Notes: a model not told the origin generated them from the sequence alone. A stretch of DNA of 64,000 nt from Afipia birgiae 34632 (GCF_000308295.2 NZ_HG326652.1:1453982-1517981), one strand, 5' to 3'. Positions 44,656-53,806 are shown, counted from the first letter of the stretch. Translations and numbers: made by a program.

Positions 44656-44700
44656 CGAGGACAACCTCGATTCACTCACATCTCCGCAGGGACGGCCCTG
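44656..44700 (+). promoter_or_regulatory. Guanidine-II riboswitch-like leader (variant)
   Basis: Two short hairpins: CGAGG-ACAA-CCTCG (44656-44669) and CAGGG-ACGG-CCCTG (44687-44700), 17 bases apart, ending 5 bases before the gdx ribosome-binding site GGAAGGAG. The second has the ACGR tetraloop of guanidine-II (mini-ykkC) elements flanked by GGG/CCC. The first loop is ACAA, not ACGR, so it is degenerate or not part of the motif. A further hairpin CCGCTCAG / CTGGGCGG lies immediately before. The guanidine exporter gene downstream supports the call. Confidence 0.7.
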
Positions 44701-44718
44701 TTGTGGAAGGAGTTAGCC

Positions 44719-45033
44719 ATGGCATGGTCAATGCTGTTCATCGCGGGTTTGCTGGAGATCGGCTGGGCCATCGGGCTCAAGTATACCGATGGTTTCACAA
44801 AGCTGATGCCATCGGTTCTAACCATCATCAGCATGATCGCCAGCGTCATCCTGCTCGGCCTGTCGCTCAAGACGTTGCCTGTCGGCACCGCCTATGCGGT
44901 CTGGACCGGTATCGGCACGGTCGGAACCGCCGTCCTCGGCATCTGGCTGCTGGGCGACCCGGCGACCACCCTCCGCATCGTCTGCATCGGGCTGATCGTC
45001 GCGGGAATCGTTGGACTCAAGATCGTCGCGTAA
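44719..45033 (+). CDS. gdx: Guanidinium exporter Gdx (SugE, SMR family)
   Basis: Four-helix small multidrug-resistance family protein, 104 aa. The start [29 protein letters not shown] has the conserved Glu13 and the [17 protein letters not shown] signature separating guanidinium exporters from EmrE-type pumps. [24 protein letters not shown] and a C-terminal helix follow. Works as an antiparallel or dual-topology dimer exporting guanidinium in exchange for protons (family knowledge). Ribosome-binding site AAGGAG is 7 bases upstream, directly after the guanidine-II-like element, so guanidine-dependent control is likely. Confidence 0.93.
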   Translation: MAWSMLFIAGLLEIGWAIGLKYTDGFTKLMPSVLTIISMIASVILLGLSLKTLPVGTAYAVWTGIGTVGTAVLGIWLLGDPATTLRIVCIGLIVAGIVGLKIVA

Positions 45034-45040
45034 GCGTAGA

Positions 45041-46051
45041 TCAGCGCCAGCCCGCCAGCGTCACACCATAGTACGTCGCGGCTGCAACCAGCGCAGACGC
45101 AGGGATGGTAAAGATCCAGGCCACGACGATCGAACTGGCCACATTCCATCGTACGGCGGACAGCCGTCGTGCAGCGCCAACACCGACAATCGCACCGGTG
45201 ATGGTGTGAGTGGTCGAGACCGGCACGCCAAGGAATGTTGCTGCGAACAAGGTCGCCGCCCCGCCCGTCTCGGCGCAAAACCCCTGCATCGGATTGAGTT
45301 TGGTGATTCGCAATCCCATGGTGCGCACGATGCGCCAACCGCCCATCAGCGTCCCGAGCGCCATCGCGGCCTGACACGAAATCACCACCCAGAACGGAAC
45401 GCTGAACTCTCCCCCGAGGTATCCCTGCGAGTAAAGCAGCACCGCGATGATGCCCATGGTCTTCTGCGCATCATTGCCGCCATGGCCAAGCGAATACAGC
45501 GAGGCCGAAACGAACTGCAGAATCCGGAAAGCACGATCGACCGCAAAGGGCGTCGATCGCACCGCGGCCCATGACACAATCGCCGTCAGGAGCAGCGCGA
45601 GCAGGAAGCCGACGAATGGCGAGAGCACGATCGCGAGCAGTGTTTTCGACAGGCCGCTCCAGACCATGACGGAGAATCCTGCCTTGGCGATACCAGCACC
45701 CAGCAATCCGCCAATCAGCGCATGCGAACTACTGGACGGCATTCCGAGCGCCCATGTGATCAGGTTCCACATGATCGCGCCGATCAAGGCTGCAAAGATC
45801 ACCTGGGCATCGATCACTCCGGGGTGGATGATGCCGGTGCCGATGGTCTGCGCGACATGCAGGCCGAACACGGCGAAAGCGATGAAATTGAAGAACGCCG
45901 CCCACGCAACGGCATATTGCGGCCGCAGCACGCGGGTCGAAACGATGGTGGCGATGGAATTGGCGGCATCGTGCAGGCCATTCAGAAAATCGAACAGCAG
46001 CGCGACACCGATCAACCCGACCAGGATAGGGAAAGCGAGCGAGGCATCCAC
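45041..46051 (-). CDS. pit: Inorganic phosphate transporter Pit
   Basis: Low-affinity, metal-phosphate or proton-coupled transporter of the inner membrane. 336 aa with about ten segments. Conserved PiT repeats: FDFLNGLHDAANSIATIV at the N-terminal side and PVSTTHTITGAIVGVGAARRL plus MPSSSSHALIGGLLGAGIAKAG; the duplicated GANDxAN-like motif of related transporters appears as LHDAANS. Follows the DUF47 gene by 15 bases on the same strand; DUF47-pit is a known operon in Rhizobiales. Ends 7 bases from gdx, convergent. Confidence 0.95.
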   Translation of the reverse strand: MDASLAFPILVGLIGVALLFDFLNGLHDAANSIATIVSTRVLRPQYAVAWAAFFNFIAFAVFGLHVAQTIGTGIIHPGVIDAQVIFAALIGAIMWNLITWALGMPSSSSHALIGGLLGAGIAKAGFSVMVWSGLSKTLLAIVLSPFVGFLLALLLTAIVSWAAVRSTPFAVDRAFRILQFVSASLYSLGHGGNDAQKTMGIIAVLLYSQGYLGGEFSVPFWVVISCQAAMALGTLMGGWRIVRTMGLRITKLNPMQGFCAETGGAATLFAATFLGVPVSTTHTITGAIVGVGAARRLSAVRWNVASSIVVAWIFTIPASALVAAATYYGVTLAGWR

Positions 46052-46066
46052 GATGCGATCCTGACC

Positions 46067-46711
46067 TTAAACCTGTTCGATCACGATACTGTTGATCTCG
46101 TTCGCGACGTCGTCGAAGCGGTCGGCGACCTTCTCGAGATGCTTGTAGATTTCTGCGCCGACGACGAAATCCATCGCGCTGCCACCGCGGTGCTTGAGGA
46201 ACAGCTCCTTCAGGCCGATGTCGTTGAGATCGTCGACGCGGCCTTCCAGCCGGGTGATTTCCTCGGTGAGCGCCGTCAGCGTCGTGACGTTCTCGCCCAT
46301 GGCCTGCATCAGCGGCACTGCTCGCCCGACCAGATTCGCACACTGCACGAGGATGCTGCCGATCTCGCGCATCGGCGGCTCGAAGGTCCGCACCTCGAAC
46401 AGCATCACCGCCTTGGCGGTCTGCTGCATCTGGTCGATGGCATCGTCCATCGCGGTGATCAGGTTCTTGATATCGCCGCGATCGAACGGTGTGATGAAGG
46501 TCCGGCGGACCGCGGTCAGAACTTCCCGCGTGATCTGGTCGGCGTCGTTCTCGAACTGGTTGACACGCTGGCAGTAGACCGGGGTCTCCTCGCCGCCGCG
46601 CATCATTCCCTCGAGCGCCTCGGCGCCCTGCACCACCGATTGGGAATGCCGGGCGAACAGGTCGAAAAACCGCTCCTCCCGAGGCAGCAGTTTACGAAAC
46701 CAGCCAAGCAT
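46067..46711 (-). CDS. DUF47/PhoU-like Pit accessory protein
   Basis: A 214-aa soluble, all-helical protein of the DUF47 family related to PhoU, which often regulates or assists Pit. MLGWFRKLLPREERFFDLFARHSQSVVQGAEALEGMM, ENDADQITREVLTAVRRTFITPFDRGDIKNLITAMDDAIDQMQQTAKAV and ADRFDDVANEINSIVIE are typical. Called OrfA in Sinorhizobium, where orfA-pit is repressed by PhoB. A Pho-box-like site lies 26 bases upstream. First gene of the operon with pit. Confidence 0.93.
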   Translation of the reverse strand: MLGWFRKLLPREERFFDLFARHSQSVVQGAEALEGMMRGGEETPVYCQRVNQFENDADQITREVLTAVRRTFITPFDRGDIKNLITAMDDAIDQMQQTAKAVMLFEVRTFEPPMREIGSILVQCANLVGRAVPLMQAMGENVTTLTALTEEITRLEGRVDDLNDIGLKELFLKHRGGSAMDFVVGAEIYKHLEKVADRFDDVANEINSIVIEQV

Positions 46712-46736
46712 CGATCTTTCTCCGGCATAACAGAAT

Positions 46737-46754
46737 GCGTCACATATCTGTCAT
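46737..46754. promoter_or_regulatory. Candidate Pho box before the DUF47-pit operon
   Basis: GCGTCAC-ATAT-CTGTCAT on the plus strand: GTCA occurs twice with 11-base spacing. The second unit matches CTGTCAT fully, the first only at four of seven positions. It lies 26 bases upstream of the DUF47 start. PhoB repression of orfA-pit is known in Sinorhizobium; here it is inferred. Confidence 0.5.
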
Positions 46755-46847
46755 AACCCGTTTCACAAACCAACAGGCAGCTACCGGCGCAAAAGCGCCG
46801 GTCATCCACCGTTTTGTCGGAACGAGAAGGACCGTAGAATCCGGCAG

Positions 46848-47813
46848 TTACAGCGATCGCTTGAAGAAATGGGCGATTTCACCGATGATTCCGCGGCGGA
46901 AGGTCAGCACGCAGATCACGAAGATCGCGCCCTGGATCACGGTGACCCACTGTCCGAAGCCGGCCAGGTACTGCTGCATGGCGATGATGACGAAGGCGCC
47001 GACCACCGGTCCGAACACGGTGCCGAGGCCGCCGACCAGCGTCATCAGCACGACTTCGCCGGACATGGTCCAGTGCACGTCGGTCAATGAGGCGTTCTGC
47101 GCCACGAACACCTTCACCGCACCCGCCAGACCCGCCAGCGTGCCGGACAGGATGAACGCCAGCAGCTTGTACTGGTCGGTCTTGTAGCCCAGCGAGATCG
47201 CGCGCTGCTCGTTCTCGCGGATCGATTTCAGCACCTCGCCGAACGGCGAGTTGATGGCGCGGTAGATCAGCAGGAAGCCGAGCAGGAAGATCGCCAGCAC
47301 CACGTAATAGAGCGTGGTCGGCTTCGACAGGTCGAACACACCGAACATCATGCCCTGCGGAATGCCCTGGATGCCGTCTTCGCCGTGGGTGAAGGGCGTC
47401 TGCAGGTAGATAAAGAACAGCAACTGCGACAGCGCCAGCGTGATCATCGCGAAGTAGATGCCCTGGCGGCGGATCGCGATCAGTCCCGTTATGACGCTGA
47501 GCGCGGCAGCGGCGGCAACGCCGAGGATAATGCCGATCTCGGGCGACACGCCCCAGACCTTCAGCGCATGGGCGGTGACATAACCGGCGGTGCCGAGGAA
47601 CATCGCGTGGCCGAATGACAGCAGGCCGCTGTAGCCGATCAGCAGGTTGAAGGCGCAGGCGAACAGCGCAAAGCACAGCGCCTGCATCACGAAATAGGGA
47701 TACAGCCCCGTCAGCGGCACAATCGCCAGCAAGATCGTCATGACGGCGAACGCGATCATTTCGTCGCTGGTGCGGCCCTTCACGGGAACGGCGTTGTCGG
47801 TAATCGTGGTCAT
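46848..47813 (-). CDS. livM: Branched-chain amino-acid type ABC transporter permease
   Basis: Integral-membrane permease of the HAAT family, 321 aa with about eight segments. The region LIGYSGLLSFGHAMFLGTAGYVTAHAL is the LivM signature, with RENEQRAISLGYKTDQYKLLAFILSGTLAGLAGAV near the ATPase-coupling loop and GGLGTVFGPVVGAF after it. Last gene of a five-gene minus-strand cluster (livG-livF-livK-livH-livM). It starts 1 base after the livH stop. Substrate of the whole system is unclear: branched-chain amino acids, amides, urea or aromatic acids all use this type. Confidence 0.93.
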   Translation of the reverse strand: MTTITDNAVPVKGRTSDEMIAFAVMTILLAIVPLTGLYPYFVMQALCFALFACAFNLLIGYSGLLSFGHAMFLGTAGYVTAHALKVWGVSPEIGIILGVAAAAALSVITGLIAIRRQGIYFAMITLALSQLLFFIYLQTPFTHGEDGIQGIPQGMMFGVFDLSKPTTLYYVVLAIFLLGFLLIYRAINSPFGEVLKSIRENEQRAISLGYKTDQYKLLAFILSGTLAGLAGAVKVFVAQNASLTDVHWTMSGEVVLMTLVGGLGTVFGPVVGAFVIIAMQQYLAGFGQWVTVIQGAIFVICVLTFRRGIIGEIAHFFKRSL

Positions 47814-47814
47814 G

Positions 47815-48678
47815 TCAGTTCGCCCGCCCCGTCAGTCCAGTCGGCTTTACGAGGAGCACCAGCACCATCAGCACGAAAACCACGGTGTTGGACGCCTCGG
47901 GATAAAAATACTTGGTCAGGCCTTCGATCACGCCGAGCGCGAAGCCGGTGATGATCGAGCCCATGATCGAGCCCATGCCGCCGATCACAACCACCGCGAA
48001 CACCACGATGATCAGGTCCGCGCCCATCAGCGGCCGCACCTGATTGATCGGAGCCGAGAGCACGCCGGCCAGCGCGGCGAGACCGACGCCAAGACCGTAG
48101 GTCAGCGTGATCATGCGCGGCACGTTGATGCCGAAGGCGCGCACCAGCGTCGGATTCTCGGTGGCGGCGCGCAGGTAAGCGCCGAGCCGCGTGCGCTCGA
48201 TCAGGTACCAGGTGGCAATACAGATCACGAGCGAGAAGATGACGACCCAGCCGCGATAGATCGGCAGGTACATGAAGCCGAGATTGACGCCGCCCTTGAG
48301 AATATCGGGAATGGCATAGGGCAATCCGGACGATCCGAAGTAGTTCTGGAACACGCCCTGGATCACCAGCGCCATGCCGAACGTCAGCAGCAATCCGTAG
48401 AGATGGTCGAGGCCGGTCAGCCACTGCAGCATCGTGCGCTCCAGCAGGATGCCGAAGCCGCCGACGATCACCGGCGCCAGGATCAGCGCCCACCAGTAGT
48501 TGATGCCGGCCAGATTCAGCAGGAAGTACGCAACGAACGCACCCATCATATAAAGCGCGCCGTGCGCAAAATTGATGATGTTGAGCATTCCGAAGATCAC
48601 GGCCAGCCCAAGGCTCAGCAGCGCGTAAAACGAGCCGTTGATCAATCCAACCAAAAGCTGGGCGTAGAGAGCTTGCAT
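47815..48678 (-). CDS. livH: Branched-chain amino-acid type ABC transporter permease
   Basis: Partner permease of LivM, 287 aa. Start at MQALYAQLLVGLINGSFYALLSLGLAVIFGMLNIINFAHGALYMMGAF, which holds the LivH signature; the 20-codon longer frame is in the intergenic hairpin. ERTRLGAYLRAATENPTLVRAFGINVPRMITLTYGLGVGLAALAGVL contains the EAA-like loop contacting the ATPases. Lies between livK and livM. A long hairpin separates it from livK and may lower its expression relative to the binding protein. Confidence 0.93.
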   Translation of the reverse strand: MQALYAQLLVGLINGSFYALLSLGLAVIFGMLNIINFAHGALYMMGAFVAYFLLNLAGINYWWALILAPVIVGGFGILLERTMLQWLTGLDHLYGLLLTFGMALVIQGVFQNYFGSSGLPYAIPDILKGGVNLGFMYLPIYRGWVVIFSLVICIATWYLIERTRLGAYLRAATENPTLVRAFGINVPRMITLTYGLGVGLAALAGVLSAPINQVRPLMGADLIIVVFAVVVIGGMGSIMGSIITGFALGVIEGLTKYFYPEASNTVVFVLMVLVLLVKPTGLTGRAN

Positions 48679-48723
48679 CGTATCGTTTCTTTCGCGCGCG
48701 ATTGAAGGCGGTCTTGAGAGAAT

Positions 48724-48748
48724 GCCCGGCGGCGTCAAGCCGCCGGGC
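48724..48748 (-). promoter_or_regulatory. Intercistronic hairpin between livK and livH
   Basis: Perfect 10-bp stem GCCCGGCGGC / GCCGCCGGGC with a 5-base loop, placed 10 bases after the livK stop with no T-run. Such hairpins after binding-protein genes stabilise the upstream message and reduce read-through into the permease genes; that role is inferred here. Confidence 0.6.
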
Positions 48749-48757
48749 GATAGGTTG

Positions 48758-49978
48758 TTACTTCTTCACCAGCGAGCAAGCGCTTTCCGAGAGAGGCCGG
48801 AAGGCCTGCTCGGCAGGCGTGGTGCCAACCAGCTTGTAATAGTCCCACGGTCCCTTGGACTCGGAAGGCTTCTTCACCTCGAAGAGATAAGCCGGATGGA
48901 TCTTGCGTCCGTTCGGCTGAATTTCACCCTTTCCGAACAGCGGATCATCGGTCTTGATTTCCTTCATCTTGGCGACGACCTTGGCGCCATCGTGCGGATT
49001 GCCGCCCATGGCTTCGAGCGCCTTGAAGTAATGCATGAGGCCCGAATAAACGCCGGCCTGCACCATGGTGGGCATCTGCTTGTTCTTCATGCGCTCGGAA
49101 AAGCGCTTGGAGAATGCGCGGGTCTGGTCGTTCAGATCCCAGTAGAACGTCTCGGTGAAGTTCAGGCCCTGCGCAACATTCAGACCGAGCGAGTTGACGT
49201 CGCTGATGAACATCAGCAGGCCGGCCAGCCGCTGGCCGCCCTTGACGATGCCGAATTCAGCCGCCTGCTTGATCGAGTTCGTGGTGTCGCCGCCTGCGTT
49301 GGCCAGGCCGACGATCTTCGCCTTCGAGGCCTGCGCCTGCAGCAGGAACGACGAGAAGTCGGACGAGTTCAACGGATGCTTGACGCTGCCGAGAATTTTA
49401 CCGCCAGCCTTTGTGACGGCCGCGGTGGTGTCGCGCTCAAGCGCCGCACCGAATGCATAGTCGGCGGTGAGGAAGAACCAGCTGTCGCCGCCCGCCTTCA
49501 CCAGCGCATTGCCGGTGCTGTTGGCCAGCATGTAGGTGTCGTAGACCCAGTGCACGACGTTCGGCGAGCACTGCGCGTTGGTCAGATCCGACGATGCCGC
49601 GCCGGAGTTGATCATGATGGCATTCTTTTCGGTGACGACGTTCTTGACCGCGAGCGCGACGCCCGAGTTCAACACGTCGACGACGACGTCGACCTTCTCG
49701 ACATCGATCCATTGCCGGGTCGTCGTGGTACCGACGTCAGGCTTGTTCTGATGGTCGGCGGCGATGACGTCGACCTTCCAGCCCTTTTTGGTGAGGCCCG
49801 AATCCTCGATGGCCATCTGCGCAGCGAGCGTCGAACCCGGCCCGCCCACGTCGGCGTAAAGGCCCGACATATCGGTCAGGTTTCCGATCTTGACGGTTTT
49901 GTCCTGCGCGAAAGCGCTGGTCCCCGCACCGATCATCAGCGCGGTGCTCAGCATAAGTGCCGAAATCGTGTTCTTCAT
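48758..49978 (-). CDS. livK: Periplasmic substrate-binding protein of the liv cluster
   Basis: Type I periplasmic binding protein, 406 aa, with a clear signal peptide (1-24, LMLSTALMIGAGTSAFAQ). VKIGNLTDMSGLYADVGGPGSTLAAQMAIED and GWKVDVIAADHQNKPDVGTTTTRQWIDVEKVDVVVDVLNSGVAL are typical, and the hinge GGDTTNSIKQAAEFGIVKGGQRLAG follows. The sequence resembles binders for aromatic or branched-chain acids in this family; the ligand cannot be chosen. Third gene of livGFKHM; the next is separated by a hairpin. Confidence 0.92.
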   Translation of the reverse strand: MKNTISALMLSTALMIGAGTSAFAQDKTVKIGNLTDMSGLYADVGGPGSTLAAQMAIEDSGLTKKGWKVDVIAADHQNKPDVGTTTTRQWIDVEKVDVVVDVLNSGVALAVKNVVTEKNAIMINSGAASSDLTNAQCSPNVVHWVYDTYMLANSTGNALVKAGGDSWFFLTADYAFGAALERDTTAAVTKAGGKILGSVKHPLNSSDFSSFLLQAQASKAKIVGLANAGGDTTNSIKQAAEFGIVKGGQRLAGLLMFISDVNSLGLNVAQGLNFTETFYWDLNDQTRAFSKRFSERMKNKQMPTMVQAGVYSGLMHYFKALEAMGGNPHDGAKVVAKMKEIKTDDPLFGKGEIQPNGRKIHPAYLFEVKKPSESKGPWDYYKLVGTTPAEQAFRPLSESACSLVKK

Positions 49979-50044
49979 TATCTTCCCTCCTGGATGCCGC
50001 TCTATCGGCGGCGTTTGCCGTTTCCCTTGAAGTAAGTTGCGTCT

Positions 50045-50761
50045 TTACACACCGAGATAGGTGTGGAGCTTCTCCATGTTGGCCTGGAGTTCCGAGTTTG
50101 CGAAGGTGTCGATGATCTTGCCGTGCTCGACGATGTAGAATCTGTCCGCGACGGTCGAGGCGAAGCGGAAGTTTTGCTCGACCAGCAGGATGGTGAACCC
50201 CTCCGCCTTGAGCCGCGCAATCATCTTGCCGATCTGCTGGATAATGACCGGCGCCAGACCTTCGGTCGGCTCGTCCAGCATCAGGAAGCGCGCGCCGGTG
50301 CGCAGGATGCGTGCAATCGCCAGCATCTGCTGTTCGCCGCCGGACAGCTTGGTGCCCTGGCTGCCGAGGCGTTCCTTGAGATTGGGAAACAGCTCGAAGA
50401 TCTGGTCGAGGGTCATGCCGCCGCTGCGGATGATCGGCGGCAGCAGCAGGTTTTCCTTGACGTCGAGGCTGGCAAAAATGCCGCGCTCCTCGGGACAGAA
50501 CGCAACGCCGAGGCGTGCGATCTTCTCCGCCGGCAGCCGGATCAGATCCTTGCCTTCGAATGACACCGAGCCGGTGCGCTTGCCGATGATGCCCATGATC
50601 GACTTGAGCGTCGATGTCTTGCCGGCGCCGTTGCGGCCGAGCAACGTCACGACCTCTCCCTGACGAACCTCGAAGTTCATGCCGTGAAGGATGTGGGATT
50701 CGCCGTACCACGCCTCGAGATTCTTGACGTCGAGAACCGGCGAGCCTGCAACGTTATTCAT
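50045..50761 (-). CDS. livF: ABC transporter ATP-binding protein LivF
   Basis: One of two ATPases of the HAAT-type transporter, 238 aa. Walker A GRNGAGKTST (near residue 40), Q-loop region, signature LSGGEQQMLAIARIL, Walker B FLMLDEPTEGL, and the H-loop LVEQNFRFA. Overlaps the 3' end of livG by 8 bases, so the pair is translationally coupled. Upstream of livK by about 65 bases. Works with LivG to power LivHM. Confidence 0.95.
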   Translation of the reverse strand: MNNVAGSPVLDVKNLEAWYGESHILHGMNFEVRQGEVVTLLGRNGAGKTSTLKSIMGIIGKRTGSVSFEGKDLIRLPAEKIARLGVAFCPEERGIFASLDVKENLLLPPIIRSGGMTLDQIFELFPNLKERLGSQGTKLSGGEQQMLAIARILRTGARFLMLDEPTEGLAPVIIQQIGKMIARLKAEGFTILLVEQNFRFASTVADRFYIVEHGKIIDTFANSELQANMEKLHTYLGV

Positions 50762-51509
50762 GGCCGGCTCCCAGATAGGCTTCCTTGACCCGTGGATCCT
50801 TGGTGAGGGTTGCGTAGTTGCCTTCCGCGAGCACCTTGCCGCGCGTCAAAACAGTAATGGTGTCGGACAGGTTGGCGACGACGTTCAGATTATGTTCGAC
50901 CATCAGGATCGTGTACTTCTGCGAAATGCGCTTGATCAGCGCAGCGACCTTGTCGATGTCCTCGTGGCCCATGCCGGCCATCGGCTCGTCCAGCAGCATC
51001 ATTTCCGGATCGAGCGCCAGCGTGGTGGCGATTTCCAGCGCGCGCTTGCGGCCGTACGGCATCTCCACCGCAGGCGTATTGGCGAAGTCGCTCAGGCCGA
51101 CGTCCTCGAGCAGTTCCCGCGCGCGGCCGTTGAAGCGGTCGAGCACCGATTTGGAGCGCCAGAAATCGAACGAGGAGCCGTGCTGGCGCTGCAGCGCGAC
51201 CCGCACGTTTTCCAGCGCCGTGAGATGCGGGAACACCGCCGAAATCTGGAACGACCGGACCAGGCCCAGCCGCGCCACATCGGCCGGCGCCATCGCGGTG
51301 ATATCCTGCCCCTTATAGAGAATCTGCCCGCGCGACGGCTTCAGGAATTTGGTCAGCAAATTGAAGCATGTCGTCTTCCCGGCCCCGTTCGGACCGATCA
51401 GCGCATGAATTGTCCCGCGGCGAACCTTCAGATTGACGTCGCTGACGGCCACAAAGCCCGCAAACTCCTTCGTCAACCCAGAGGTTTCAAGAATGAACTC
51501 ATCAGACAA
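50754..51509 (-). CDS. livG: ABC transporter ATP-binding protein LivG
   Basis: First gene of the cluster, 251 aa. Walker A GPNGAGKTTCFNLLT (near residue 37), signature-like PYGRKRALEIATTLALDPEMMLLDEPMAGMGHEDIDKV, where the usual LSGG serine region reads EMPYGRKRALEIA as is common in LivG, Walker B MMLLDEP, and H-loop MVEHNLNVV. Starts at MSDEFILETSGLTKEFAGF. It ends overlapping livF. Promoter region lies in the 330 bases upstream. Confidence 0.95.
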   Translation of the reverse strand: MSDEFILETSGLTKEFAGFVAVSDVNLKVRRGTIHALIGPNGAGKTTCFNLLTKFLKPSRGQILYKGQDITAMAPADVARLGLVRSFQISAVFPHLTALENVRVALQRQHGSSFDFWRSKSVLDRFNGRARELLEDVGLSDFANTPAVEMPYGRKRALEIATTLALDPEMMLLDEPMAGMGHEDIDKVAALIKRISQKYTILMVEHNLNVVANLSDTITVLTRGKVLAEGNYATLTKDPRVKEAYLGAGHE

Positions 51510-51841
51510 GCAAATTCCCCCTGTCAGCCTTCACGCAAGCCGTTCCGCGTGTGACCGTTTTTTGCGCCGCCCCTTGCGCTGTCGACCCCGGCAACTGGGC
51601 CGGAATATGTATCGGATCGTTAGTGTTGCGCAAGCCGCAATGCTGCCCACTCGATTATGCGTAGCCTGCAAATTCCATAATGTCCATTGATGCCTAGGGC
51701 TAAGCCGGCTGCCCGACAGAAGCCGTGAAACGGCTTGTTAAGCCTAATATCCGGCCGGGTTCCCCCTTCATCAAAAATTTCGACCAAAGGCCGATGATTG
51801 CTGGCAAGGACTGTCCACAACTCCGCGTCGGGACGTCGGTC
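51510..51841. other. Divergent intergenic region between livG and the PAS gene
   Basis: About 330 bases with a small hairpin AAGCCG-TGAAA-CGGCTT (about 51721-51738) and no supported gene. It should hold the promoters of livG (minus) and the PAS protein (plus), but no clear boxes were found. Confidence 0.4.
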
Positions 51842-52444
51842 ATGGAATTCGATAGCGCTAGTCCGGCCATTGTGAAGTCGATCAAGCAGCGTGAGCTCTT
51901 GAACTGTTGGCTGCGGTTGTATGCCCGGCACGACCGGCTGCCAAAATTTGAAGACTATCTGCCAGAGCGCATCGCCGACGAAGTGGACGACCTGGTCTAC
52001 TATACCGTGCACGGCACGGGAGACAGGCCACGGTTCACGATCGAAAGCGAAGGCAGCCGTATGTCGAGCGCCTATGGCACCAGCGGCAAGGGCCGTTATC
52101 TCGACGAGTATGTCGGCGCCAAGCTCGAGCCGGTCGTCATGCCCATTTATTTTGAGTGCGTCCGGCGACGGCTGCCAACCTACACCATCTCAAAGGTCAG
52201 CGACCTCTACGGTCGCATGGTCGACTACGAACGGCTGTTGATGCCGTTTTCCGACGGCACCGGCGTCAACCGCATCCTCGCCTCATTGAAAGCAATCAGT
52301 GATGACGGCGGCTTCGAAATCAGAAACCTGATGCGCGGCAACGACGTTCTGCCGGTCCCCGTTCTGCGGTCCGTGATCGATCGTGATCTGTTTCACAAAC
52401 TGCCCGGCCGCATCGCGCCAGGCGACACGATCGAGTTCGTTTAG
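51842..52444 (+). CDS. PAS_5-type domain protein
   Basis: A 200-aa soluble protein resembling the PAS_5 (PF07310) family common in Nitrobacteraceae: LLNCWLRLYARHDRLPKFEDYLPERIADEVDDLVYYTVHGTGDRPRFTIESEGSRMSSAYGTSGKGRYLDEYVG, then PTYTISKVSDLYGRMVDYERLLMPFSDGTGVNRILASLKAIS. The start is uncertain: ATG at 51842 gives the family length, but ATG at 51794 with AAGG nearby is also possible. No output domain (HTH or kinase) is attached, so it is a small sensory or binding module. It is divergent from livG and convergent with dctA. Confidence 0.7.
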   Translation: MEFDSASPAIVKSIKQRELLNCWLRLYARHDRLPKFEDYLPERIADEVDDLVYYTVHGTGDRPRFTIESEGSRMSSAYGTSGKGRYLDEYVGAKLEPVVMPIYFECVRRRLPTYTISKVSDLYGRMVDYERLLMPFSDGTGVNRILASLKAISDDGGFEIRNLMRGNDVLPVPVLRSVIDRDLFHKLPGRIAPGDTIEFV

Positions 52445-52474
52445 CGAACCGGACACCTCACACAGCGTCAATGA

Positions 52475-53806
52475 TCACGCTGTCGCGCGGACCTTCTCCA
52501 TCGCCTCGCCGAGTTCGATTGGATGCGCCATCGCTTCGTGAAGCTTTTTCTTGTCGAGTTCGCCTTCCCACCGGCTGATGACCACGGTCGCGACGCCGTT
52601 GCCGATCAGGTTGGTGAGCGCCCGGCACTCGCTCATGAACTTGTCGATACCGACGAGAATAGCGAGCGACGCAATCGGAATATCCGGCACGATCGCAAGC
52701 GTAGCCGCCAGCGTGATAAAGCCTGCACCCGTGACGCCTGATGCACCTTTCGAGGTGATGATGGCGACACCGAGAATACCAAGCTCCTGCCAGATCGTCA
52801 GATTAGTGTTCGTCGCCTGCGCAAGGAACAGTGTCGCCAGCGTCATGTAGATGTTGGTGCCGTCGAGATTGAAGCTGTAGCCGGTCGGGATCACGAGACC
52901 GACCACGCCGCGCGACGCGCCGAGCCGCTCCATTTTCGTGATCATGTTGGGCAGCACAGTCTCCGACGAACTTGTGCCAAGTACAATCAGAAGCTCATCC
53001 TTGATGTAGGCGATGAATCGCAGGATCGAGAATCCCGCAACCCGCGCGATGCCGCCGAGCACCAGCAGGACAAAGAGCATGCTGGTCAGATAGAAGGTGC
53101 CGATCAGCGCCACCAGATTCCACAACGCACCGAGTCCGTAGGCGCCGACGGTGAAAGCCATCGCGCCGAATGCGCCGATCGGCGCTGCACGCACAATGAT
53201 GCGGATCACGCCGAAGAAGACTTTCGCGGCCATATCGATGGCATGCGCGATCGGCTCGCCGGCCGGTCCCATAAAGGCAATCGCGAAGCCGGACAGGATC
53301 GACACCAGCAACACCTGCAACAGATCGCCATTCGACAGAGCGCCGATGAAACTGTTGGGAATGATCGCCATCAGGTGCGCGACGATCCCCTCCTCACTCG
53401 CCTTGTGGACGTAAGTCGCGACCGCCTTCGGATCGAGCGTTGCCGGATCGATGTTGAAGCCGCTGCCTGGCTGGACGATTTCGCCAACGAGAAGGCCGAC
53501 GAGCAATGCAATCGTCGAGACGACTTCGAAATACAGCAGCGCCTTGAGGCCCACGCGGCCCACGCGCTTGAGATCTCCCATCGAGGAAATGCCGTGCACG
53601 ACCGTGCAGAAAATGACGGGCGCGATCATCATCTTGATCAGCGAGATGAAGCCGTCGCCAAGCGGCTTCAGAGCCTTGCCCGTGCCGGGGTAGAAATGCC
53701 CGATCAGGATGCCGAGCGCGATGGCGATCAGCACCTGAATGTAAAGAATGGTGTACCAGGGCGATCGCGTTGAGGCAGGGACTGACGGCGCGGTTGTGAC
53801 TGTCAT
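52475..53806 (-). CDS. dctA: C4-dicarboxylate transporter DctA
   Basis: Sodium- or proton-coupled secondary transporter for succinate, fumarate and malate in the inner membrane. 443 aa. Family signature elements: [108 protein letters not shown], and the [15 protein letters not shown] and [32 protein letters not shown] hairpins. No dctBD two-component genes are near. I saw no sigma-54 promoter in the short upstream region. Confidence 0.95.
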   Translation of the reverse strand: MTVTTAPSVPASTRSPWYTILYIQVLIAIALGILIGHFYPGTGKALKPLGDGFISLIKMMIAPVIFCTVVHGISSMGDLKRVGRVGLKALLYFEVVSTIALLVGLLVGEIVQPGSGFNIDPATLDPKAVATYVHKASEEGIVAHLMAIIPNSFIGALSNGDLLQVLLVSILSGFAIAFMGPAGEPIAHAIDMAAKVFFGVIRIIVRAAPIGAFGAMAFTVGAYGLGALWNLVALIGTFYLTSMLFVLLVLGGIARVAGFSILRFIAYIKDELLIVLGTSSSETVLPNMITKMERLGASRGVVGLVIPTGYSFNLDGTNIYMTLATLFLAQATNTNLTIWQELGILGVAIITSKGASGVTGAGFITLAATLAIVPDIPIASLAILVGIDKFMSECRALTNLIGNGVATVVISRWEGELDKKKLHEAMAHPIELGEAMEKVRATA

